A stretch of 64,000 nucleotides of DNA. It comes from JBCCGR01 sp039029195 (lineage in GTDB: Bacteria > Pseudomonadota > Alphaproteobacteria > Rhizobiales > Rhizobiaceae). Where the stretch lies: positions 62,001 to 126,000 of the forward strand of contig JBCCGR010000008.1 of NCBI GenBank assembly GCA_039029195.1, written 5' to 3'. Position numbers and translations under genes: made by a program. The notes beneath the pieces were generated by a model. It did no database searches and was not told the DNA's origin. It saw only the letters and a program-made list of their open reading frames with translations. Shown here in pieces: positions 58,499-64,000 of this stretch. How positions within the stretch are numbered: position 1 is the first letter of the stretch; the number at the start of each line of letters is the position of its first letter.

Positions 58499-59383
58499 AT
58501 GTTCCGTCTTGCCCATCTTTCTGACATTCATCTGGCTCCCTTGCCGAAAGTGGGTTGGAGCGACCTCCTGTCCAAACGATTTACGGGCTATCTTAACTGG
58601 CAGCGCAGCCGTGCGTCTCAGCATTTGAGTAGCACGTTGGACCTGATTGTATCGCACATGCAATCACAGAACCCTGATCATATTGCGGTCACCGGTGATC
58701 TCACCAATCTCAGCCTCGACAAAGAGTACGAACAGGCAGCCAGATGGCTCGAAACACTTGGCTCTGGCGAAGATGTTTCAGTTGTTCCCGGCAATCACGA
58801 TGCTTATCTGCCGAACACATTGGAGCGAGGCCTTGCCGCATGGCAGCGTTATTGTCAGGGTGACGTTGACACCGGCACGACATCACCGTTTCCTTATGTG
58901 CGTCGGCACGCATTTGTATCTCTCATCGGGCTGAACACAGGTGTTCCAAAGCCACCTTTCATGGCGACCGGGACGCTGGGAGACGCGCAACTTGATACAT
59001 TCAGCCGGGTGCTCGAATCCGAGAAGGGGCGATTTCGCATCGTCATGATCCACCATGCCCCATTCGAAAACGCCACTGGTGCGGGATCCCGGCTGACGGA
59101 CGACATCGCTTTTCGCGATGTCGTAAATCAGTGTGGCGCAGAGCTCATTCTGCACGGGCACACCCATTTGATCTCGAGCGCCGAAATATCGGGAACACCG
59201 GTGATTGGCGTCCCTTCAGCGTCTCAGGCGCCCGGACATCGCAGACCTGCGGCGCGCTACAATCTGTTTTCAGTTCGCGAGGCTGAGGGAGGCTGGACGT
59301 TCTCCCAGGAAGAATTCGGGATCAATGATGCGAATTCAGCCATCGAAAAACGGGCAGAACGGGAGTTCGGCGTTCGTCCTTAA
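58499..59383 (+). CDS. Calcineurin-like metallophosphoesterase
   Basis: 294 residues. Dinuclear metal motifs in order: LSDIHLAP at 7-14, VTGDLTNLSLD near 62, VPGNHDAY near 94, MIHHAPF near 181 and LHGHTHL near 219. This is the class III cyclic nucleotide phosphodiesterase/Icc-like group. A class III cyclase lies 2 kb away, so cAMP breakdown is conceivable but unproven. The start is ATG at 58499. Its stop overlaps the next convergent gene by 4 bases. Confidence 0.88.
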   Translation: MFRLAHLSDIHLAPLPKVGWSDLLSKRFTGYLNWQRSRASQHLSSTLDLIVSHMQSQNPDHIAVTGDLTNLSLDKEYEQAARWLETLGSGEDVSVVPGNHDAYLPNTLERGLAAWQRYCQGDVDTGTTSPFPYVRRHAFVSLIGLNTGVPKPPFMATGTLGDAQLDTFSRVLESEKGRFRIVMIHHAPFENATGAGSRLTDDIAFRDVVNQCGAELILHGHTHLISSAEISGTPVIGVPSASQAPGHRRPAARYNLFSVREAEGGWTFSQEEFGINDANSAIEKRAEREFGVRP

Positions 59384-59982
59384 TTCGCGCCGGGAACCTG
59401 AATGAAGGCATACCCAAGAATTGCAGCTATGCCGAACGCCAGTCCCAAAACGAACCAGAGAAATCGGCTGGGAGATCGCCTGGTTTCTACCTGTGGCGTC
59501 TCTTCCTTCGGTTGTTCTTCGGTTTTCACCTGAACCGGCGCTGCATCCCCTTCAATCTGGCGTTCGCGCTCCAACATGACCTCGGCCACATAGTGGCTGA
59601 CATGTTCAGCCATCTGATCACGATCACCGGTTTCAGCAATCACCTTGCGGCCAATGCGTGTGTCTCTCAAAAGGCGATAAGTGCGCTTGTCAGGCCCCAT
59701 TGAGACGTGGGAAACCATGTCGATCCAAAGGCGCGGTGTTTCGCCATTGGAAATTGAAAACTCAAACCGGTCCTGGTCTGCCGGGATTTCGGAAATGAAA
59801 TCTTCCAGCGCTTCACCGAGCAGTTGAATTCGCGCCAATTGCGCTTCCTTCATGTCCACAACGACGTCGTCGCGGTCCGCCTGTCGATCACGTACAGTCT
59901 TGATGGCATTTTTCAGGGTCAGAACCTTGGCGCCTGTTTCGGCGGTGGGCTCCTCGGGGTCCAAACTCGCTTTTTCGCTCAT
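59380..59982 (-). CDS. Tail-anchored coiled protein, conserved hypothetical
   Basis: 200 residues from the ATG at 59982; the frame is open to 60177 but runs into the divergent gene. Hydrophilic, acidic N-terminal region with a helix ARIQLLGEALEDFISEIPADQDRFEFSISNGETPRLWIDMVSHVSMGPDKRTYRLLRDTRIGRKV (about 50-115), a Glu/Gln/Pro-rich linker, then one C-terminal membrane helix (FLWFVLGLAFGIAAILGYAFI). Topology suggests a cytoplasmic domain with a C-terminal anchor. I recognise it as a rhizobial hypothetical without function. Confidence 0.65.
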   Translation of the reverse strand: MSEKASLDPEEPTAETGAKVLTLKNAIKTVRDRQADRDDVVVDMKEAQLARIQLLGEALEDFISEIPADQDRFEFSISNGETPRLWIDMVSHVSMGPDKRTYRLLRDTRIGRKVIAETGDRDQMAEHVSHYVAEVMLERERQIEGDAAPVQVKTEEQPKEETPQVETRRSPSRFLWFVLGLAFGIAAILGYAFIQVPGAN

Positions 59983-60026
59983 AATCAAACCAATCTCTTT
60001 AACGCCACCCCACTTGTGTTTAACAA

Positions 60027-60560
60027 ATGGTGATTGAATTTGCACGCCGACAATCGCATCTGGATACTGAACCTGTGACCAACGACACTGAATTGCCCCC
60101 TGCTTGCAAACGGGTTCAAGACGCCGCAAGCGAACTGGGGCTCGAAATTGATGTCGTGGTCCACGCGCAGAGTTCAAGGACGGCTGAGGAAGCTGCCGAA
60201 GCCTGTGGATGCATTGTTGGAGAAATCATCAAGTCACTGGTTTTTCAGAACAAAGATGATGAAACGCCCATTCTCCTCCTGGTCTCGGGTAAAAACCGCG
60301 TCCACGAAAAGAGAGTCGGTCGATTGATCGGATGCAGGCTGACAAGACCGGATGCAAACTATGTGCGTTCGGTCACTGGATTCGCGATCGGAGGCATTCC
60401 ACCGCTCGGGCACGCCCAGCGGATCGCGGTCTATATGGATGAGGATTTGCTTGGCTATGAACGGGTGTTTGCCGCCGCCGGAACCCCAACCTCCGTTTTT
60501 CCGGTTTCCCCGAAAGAGTTGATGCAGGTGACGGGTGCACAGGCAATTTGCGTGACTTAG
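60027..60560 (+). CDS. YbaK/EbsC family aminoacyl-tRNA deacylase-like protein
   Basis: 177 residues. YbaK fold: VQDAASELGLEIDVVVHAQSSRTAEEAAEACGCIVGEIIKSLVF with the conserved Lys (IIKSLVF near 72), KRVGRLIGCRLTRPDANYVRSVTGFAIGGIPPLGH near 110-140, and a final VSPKELMQVTGAQA. Members hydrolyse mischarged Cys-tRNA-Pro or related substrates in trans. An internal GTG start near residue 17 is possible. Its stop overlaps the convergent hydrolase gene. Confidence 0.88.
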   Translation: MVIEFARRQSHLDTEPVTNDTELPPACKRVQDAASELGLEIDVVVHAQSSRTAEEAAEACGCIVGEIIKSLVFQNKDDETPILLLVSGKNRVHEKRVGRLIGCRLTRPDANYVRSVTGFAIGGIPPLGHAQRIAVYMDEDLLGYERVFAAAGTPTSVFPVSPKELMQVTGAQAICVT

Positions 60561-61345
60561 AGACGACCTGCGATGATCGAAAACACGTCGTCAGTGATCT
60601 CCTCGGCCGGCATGTGACCAACGTTCGGGAACAAATGCGTTGTGAAACCCACCGGCAGGTTTTCCATTTGATGCGAGGGTATAATCTCGTCCAGCCCACC
60701 CCAGATCACATCAACCGGCACATTGAGCGCACCGATGTCCGCAAGCGGAAGTGTTCCCTGAACACCATCTTTGAACACGATGCCCTTGATGTGCTGCAAG
60801 GCCTCCAAAACGCCGGGCGCGCTCAGACAACGCCACTGGTTTTCAATCACGTCGGGATCAAGCTCGTATCCGGGCGTGTAAAATCGCGGCAACAGTTCAG
60901 CGATATCGTCCGTGCTGGTTGCTGCAACGAAGCGCCCGAGAATGTCGAGGTTGATTTCGGGGCCGAAGCCACCGGGCGCCAGCAAGGTCGCCGAGGCAAC
61001 GCGGTCCGGCGCGAACAGCGTGATCAGGGAAGAAACCGCGCCCCCCATAGAATGGCCCACCACGTGGAAGCGCTCATGACCTAACCGGGTCATATTGGCG
61101 AGGATTGCACGTGCAGCAACCTTTGGCGGGCCGAATCCTGGATAGTCCGTCGCTGCGCCATGGCCGGGCAACTCGATGGCAATTGCTTTAGTGCGCTCGG
61201 CGAGCCGCTCCTGGAGCGCGTGCCAACTCTGCATGGTGCCACCAAACCCATGAACCAACAGAATGGGAAGGGAGCCCTTTTGGCTCTCTCCCTTGATGAT
61301 GGTACGAAGCGGAGGGTGGTCGCTGGGCGGCTGACCAGACATCAA
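60557..61345 (-). CDS. Alpha/beta hydrolase coupled to leuA
   Basis: 262 residues. LLVHGFGGTMQSW near 31, the nucleophile elbow VVGHSMGGAVSSL near 97 (Ser of GxSxG), an acid in VIWGGLDEIIPSHQ near 217 and the His in NVGHMPAEE near 245: complete Ser-Asp-His triad. Similar to the acetoin dehydrogenase E2-like hydrolases and bromoperoxidase-like esterases. The start ATG overlaps the leuA stop (ATGA), so it is translated with the leucine enzyme. Substrate unknown. Confidence 0.87.
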   Translation of the reverse strand: MMSGQPPSDHPPLRTIIKGESQKGSLPILLVHGFGGTMQSWHALQERLAERTKAIAIELPGHGAATDYPGFGPPKVAARAILANMTRLGHERFHVVGHSMGGAVSSLITLFAPDRVASATLLAPGGFGPEINLDILGRFVAATSTDDIAELLPRFYTPGYELDPDVIENQWRCLSAPGVLEALQHIKGIVFKDGVQGTLPLADIGALNVPVDVIWGGLDEIIPSHQMENLPVGFTTHLFPNVGHMPAEEITDDVFSIIAGRL

Positions 61346-63018
61346 TGGTTGCCCGCACTGATGCGGTTGACTGCCGAGACGATGGCTTTCAGCGACGCTG
61401 TCACGATGTTGGAATCAATCCCCACACCAAACAGTCGACCGCCGTCATGCTCGATCTCCATGTAGCAGATGGCCGACGCATCGGAGCCGTGCTGCATGGA
61501 ATGTTCAGAATAGTCGGCGACGGAGAATGTCAGGCCCGTGTGCTTGCTGAGTGCATCCACAAAACCATCTATTGGGCCTGTTCCACCACCGGAAATGGTG
61601 ATCGTCTCTCCCGCTTCCACAATCTGGGCTTCGACAATCCGCCGACCCTGACTTTCAGTGTCGGGATAGGTGGAATGGTCAACAAAGGTGAACCGTCCGT
61701 CTGCCTGATTGACGTAGAGATCGAGAAAACGCTGATAGATCTGCGATGAGGGTAGCTCACGCTCCTCTTCATCGGTAATGCGTTGGACTTCGTCACGCAT
61801 CTCGATCTGCAGCCCACGCGGCAATTTTAGCCCGTAGTCGGCCTCCATCACATAGGCAACACCGCCCTTCCCGGACTGGGAATTGATGCGGATGATCGCC
61901 TCATAGGAGCGCCCAACATCCTCCGGATCAATCGGCAGATAAGGCACTTCCCAGATATCGGTGTTGGATTTCTCCAGCGCCTTCATGCCTTTGTTGATCG
62001 CATCCTGATGGGAACCGCTGAATGCGGTGTAGACCAGTTCGCCCACATAAGGGTGGCGTTCGGGGATGCGCAACTGATTGCAGTATTCGTAGACATCCTT
62101 GATGCGGGTGATGTCGGACACATCCAGCTTGGGGTCTACCCCTTGCGTGAACATGTTGAGCGCGAGTGTCACCACATCCACATTGCCCGTGCGTTCGCCG
62201 TTGCCGAACAAGGTTCCTTCCACACGATCCGCACCCGCCATCAGAGCCAACTCGGTTGCAGCAATGCCGGTTCCACGGTCATTGTGAGGATGCAGGGAGA
62301 GAATGATGCTGTCGCGATTATCAAGATTGCGATGCATCCATTCAATCTGGTCGGCATGAATGTTGGGGGTCGCCATCTCAACCGTTGCCGGCAGGTTGAA
62401 GATGATCGGATCATCGGGTGTCGGTTTGATGATCTCGGCAACCGAGTTGCAGATTTCCAGCGCGAAATCGAGTTCCGTACCGGTGAAGCTTTCCGGCGAA
62501 TATTCAAACCGGTAGCCGCCGCCAGCATTTGCTGCCATGTCCGCGATCATTTTCGCAGCGTCTGTCGCGATCTGGCGAATGCCGTCACGGCCCTTTTCGA
62601 AGACAACCCGGCGCTGCAGTTCGGACGTCGAATTGTAGAAGTGGACAATCGGCTGATTGGCCCCTTCCAGCGCCTCAAACGTGCGGGCAATCAATTCTGG
62701 CCGGCACTGCACCAGCACCTGCAATGACACGTCATCAGGCACATTGCCCTCTTCAACGCACCAGCGGGCGAAGTCAAAATCGGTCTGGGAGGCCGACGGA
62801 AACCCGATTTCGATTTCCTTGAAGCCCATGTCGAGCAGCAGCCCGAACATTCGCGCCTTGCGCTCATGACCCATGGGATCGATGAGCGCCTGATTGCCGT
62901 CGCGAAGATCGACCGAACACCAGATTGGCGCCTCGGTTATCGTTTTCGTGGGCCAAGTGCGATCAGGCAAATCCAGCTGCGGATATGGCGTGTATTTTTT
63001 GACATTGTCGAGCATCAT
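61342..63018 (-). CDS. leuA: 2-isopropylmalate synthase
   Basis: 558 residues; first committed step of leucine synthesis (2-oxoisovalerate plus acetyl-CoA). TIM-barrel catalytic part with SVDLRDGNQALIDPMG near 33 (the metal Asp and Arg), HPHNDRGTGIAATELAL near 240 (metal His), and NGERTGNVDVV near 275. The C-terminal regulatory LeuA dimer domain (about 420-555) ends with DASAICYMEIEHDGGRLFGVGIDSNIV, so leucine feedback is likely. Length and sequence are of the alphaproteobacterial/actinobacterial long LeuA2 type. Preceded by a leucine leader peptide and hairpin. Confidence 0.95.
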   Translation of the reverse strand: MMLDNVKKYTPYPQLDLPDRTWPTKTITEAPIWCSVDLRDGNQALIDPMGHERKARMFGLLLDMGFKEIEIGFPSASQTDFDFARWCVEEGNVPDDVSLQVLVQCRPELIARTFEALEGANQPIVHFYNSTSELQRRVVFEKGRDGIRQIATDAAKMIADMAANAGGGYRFEYSPESFTGTELDFALEICNSVAEIIKPTPDDPIIFNLPATVEMATPNIHADQIEWMHRNLDNRDSIILSLHPHNDRGTGIAATELALMAGADRVEGTLFGNGERTGNVDVVTLALNMFTQGVDPKLDVSDITRIKDVYEYCNQLRIPERHPYVGELVYTAFSGSHQDAINKGMKALEKSNTDIWEVPYLPIDPEDVGRSYEAIIRINSQSGKGGVAYVMEADYGLKLPRGLQIEMRDEVQRITDEEERELPSSQIYQRFLDLYVNQADGRFTFVDHSTYPDTESQGRRIVEAQIVEAGETITISGGGTGPIDGFVDALSKHTGLTFSVADYSEHSMQHGSDASAICYMEIEHDGGRLFGVGIDSNIVTASLKAIVSAVNRISAGNH

Positions 63019-63109
63019 CGTGCTGACATCCTCTTATTGTGCTGCCGGATGAGCCACTCGGGCACCAAAACCGGTCAAACCTTTATGAACATTGAATTTT
63101 TATGAGATT

Positions 63110-63162
63110 GAGGAAGCATGGCTTTCGGTGAGAGCCTGTGCTCGATCACCGGAGGCTTCCTC
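63110..63162 (-). promoter_or_regulatory. Attenuator-type hairpin of leuA
   Basis: On the minus strand GAGGAAGC (63162-63155) pairs with GCTTCCTC (63117-63110). Inside, CGGTGA plus GAGC pair with GCTC plus TCACCG around an ACAG loop. A short alternative GAGG/CCTC stem is mutually exclusive with the outer arm. No clear U-run follows; the outer arm begins 3 bases after the leader-peptide stop codon, as expected for ribosome-controlled folding. Confidence 0.6.
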
Positions 63163-63164
63163 GA

Positions 63165-63263
63165 TCAGCCCCGGCGACCGCTGATAAGCAGTAGGAGCAG
63201 GCCGTAATTGTGCGCAGCGTCGCAAGCGCGCGGGATTTCGATTTTGAAGCTCTTAGCATTCAT
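63165..63263 (-). CDS. leuL: Leucine leader peptide (32 codons)
   Basis: A short ORF (ATG at 63263, TGA ending at 63165) whose end reads YGLLLLLISGRRG. The five consecutive Leu codons (CTG CTC CTA CTG CTT) plus a following Ile are the hallmark of a leu leader. No ribosome site precedes the ATG; a TTGACA box lies at 63297-63292, so transcription would begin within a few bases of the ATG and the leader mRNA may be leaderless, as reported for trpL in Sinorhizobium. leuA begins 147 bases after the stop. Identified by reading the sequence; not tested. Confidence 0.75.
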   Translation of the reverse strand: MNAKSFKIEIPRACDAAHNYGLLLLLISGRRG

Positions 63264-63270
63264 AGGTCGT

Positions 63271-63297
63271 AGCTATCCGATGCTTGAAATTTGTCAA
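63271..63297 (-). promoter_or_regulatory. Predicted promoter of leuL-leuA
   Basis: TTGACA at 63297-63292 is a perfect -35 box. The -10 region is weak; TAGCTA at about 63275-63270 lies 16 bases further. It would place the transcription start close to the leader ATG. Confidence 0.45.
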
Positions 63298-63322
63298 GCA
63301 GTTCCTCGCGAGCGAGCCACCG

Positions 63323-64000
63323 CTATTGCTTTTTGTGCATGTGCTCACGCCACACGATCATCAACCCACCACCAACGATCAGGAACACGCCTGGTATCAG
63401 ACGCCCAAACGGCGCTTCGTTGAAGATCAGCCAGCCAAGCACAAACGAGAATGGAATGCCGAAATACTCAAACGGTGAAAGGCTCGAAGGTTCGGCAAGA
63501 CGATAGGCATAGACCAGACAGAACACAGCCGTTCCACCCGCTGCACCCATCGCAATCAGCAGGAGCCAGTGTTCCAGCGACGCCACGGTCTCGACGTTGC
63601 CAGTGAAGACAAGAAGCCCGACCGATCCGGCCAGCGCCCCCACAATGGAGTACATGTTGATGAGCGCGGTGGGTATCGATTCATCGAACAGCCGGGACGA
63701 CACGCTGACGCTAGCGTAGCACAGCGCTGCGCAGGCTGGCATAAACGCATAGAAGGTGAAGTCCGCGGCGTTGGGCCGAACGACCAGCAACACGCCAAGG
63801 AACCCGATTGCCACCGCTGCCCATCGCCACGGGCCGATGCGATGACCAAGGATGGGAATGGACAGGGCCGTTATGAACAGCGGGCCAGAAAACGCGATGG
63901 TTGTCGCAACGGCAAAATCCAGATTGATGAGTCCCAGATAGAGGAACACCTGGGCACCAGCGACAATGAAGCCGCGCAGCAGCGCATGCTTCCACTGGCG
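63323..64000 (-). CDS. DMT superfamily transporter (EamA family), truncated by the window edge
   Basis: At least 226 residues; the frame runs through the window end on the minus strand, so the start is outside. Visible part: LRGFIVAGAQVFLYLGLINLDFAVATTIAFSGPLFITALSIPILG (first EamA half), then a second half beginning at YAFMPACAALCYASVSVSSRLFDE, and a short basic tail. At least eight helices are seen. Substrate unknown. The ATG used by short-frame callers at 63949 is internal to the gene, since upstream codons stay open and family-like. Confidence 0.82.
   Translation of the reverse strand, partial: RQWKHALLRGFIVAGAQVFLYLGLINLDFAVATTIAFSGPLFITALSIPILGHRIGPWRWAAVAIGFLGVLLVVRPNAADFTFYAFMPACAALCYASVSVSSRLFDESIPTALINMYSIVGALAGSVGLLVFTGNVETVASLEHWLLLIAMGAAGGTAVFCLVYAYRLAEPSSLSPFEYFGIPFSFVLGWLIFNEAPFGRLIPGVFLIVGGGLMIVWREHMHKKQ

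Larger units (their letters stand above)
63019..63322. other. leuA leader region between DMT gene and leuA (about 304 bases)
   Basis: Holds the leuL ORF, its promoter and the attenuator hairpin (listed separately). The rest, between the hairpin and the leuA start, is AT-richer (TCATAAAAATTCAATG) and contains no further gene. The final 60 bases next to the DMT gene should contain its terminator; none is clear. Confidence 0.5.

Noticed and set aside
62008..62727. 239-codon plus-strand open frame opposite leuA
   Set aside because: Runs antisense to a certain gene, has composition expected from the opposite frame and no recognisable domain.
1..64000. tRNA, rRNA, CRISPR arrays, insertion sequences and phage genes
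   Set aside because: Looked for across both strands by motif and context; none seen.

Overview
This is a chromosomal stretch from an alphaproteobacterium, most likely a member of the Hyphomicrobiales (Rhizobiales). The basis is family-level recognition: a fbc/petABC cytochrome bc1 operon, an rplY (L25/Ctc)-pth-ychF block, an ilvE-MarR-response regulator-kinase block, an Apt/bc1 neighbourhood, an alphaproteobacterial-type leuA, and short intergenic elements bounded by inverted TAGAGC/GCTCTA ends that resemble rhizobial RIME repeats. By eye the base composition is moderately GC-rich. I see no tRNA, rRNA, CRISPR array, transposase or phage block; the window is core genome with a few accessory genes.

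Layout. 0.1-4.9 kb: a secreted PQQ-type sugar dehydrogenase, DUF1499, a TPR protein, DUF1176 and a DMT exporter. 5.0-7.6 kb: a CpxP/Spy-like periplasmic protein, an OmpR-type regulator and a sensor kinase, preceded by a perfect GTAAA-N5-GTAAA box. 7.6-15.3 kb: an MBL hydrolase, a glycine-zipper mini-protein, ilvE, a MarR/RR/kinase trio, galM, csaA, proC and YbjN. 15.6-22 kb: ubiK, an acyltransferase, then lgt-MidA-like methyltransferase-pgeF-M24 protein and a lipoprotein. 22.2-28.3 kb: prs, a GGDEF/EAL protein on the other strand, then rplY-pth-ychF. 28.4-31.3 kb: an AhpD-like protein, a membrane protein, two MaoC dehydratases and an AT-richer methyltransferase. 31.4-34.8 kb: apt and petABC. 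35-40.6 kb: two paralogous ABC exporters around a BASS transporter and a CoxG-like protein. 40.8-47.6 kb: trmL, a TetR gene with a divergent membrane protein, GNAT, hemF, a GH25 lysozyme, and DUF1285-Nudix-cca. 47.8-54.6 kb: a tightly coupled MoxR-DUF58-BatA/DUF4159-VWA operon. 54.6-64 kb: GNAT, a class III cyclase, a glutathionyl-hydroquinone reductase type GST, Nudix, a phosphoesterase, YbaK, an alpha/beta hydrolase coupled to leuA, and a DMT transporter cut by the window edge.

The most informative unlisted signals are: (1) a 32-codon leader ORF with five consecutive Leu codons plus a hairpin upstream of leuA, which looks like a leucine attenuator whose AUG sits very near the predicted transcription start; (2) the Cpx-type box in front of the CpxP-like/RR/HK module; (3) a perfect pair of 16-bp TetR-type operators in a 12-bp-spaced inverted arrangement; (4) four intergenic elements with TAGAGC-type inverted ends, three of which supply the stop codon of the upstream gene. 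The four-gene MoxR/VWA operon is the best candidate here for a poorly described multi-protein system.

Functions are assigned from recognisable motifs and family knowledge only; no database search was run. Several starts were moved from the longest ORF to a start with a good ribosome binding site, and this is stated entry by entry.
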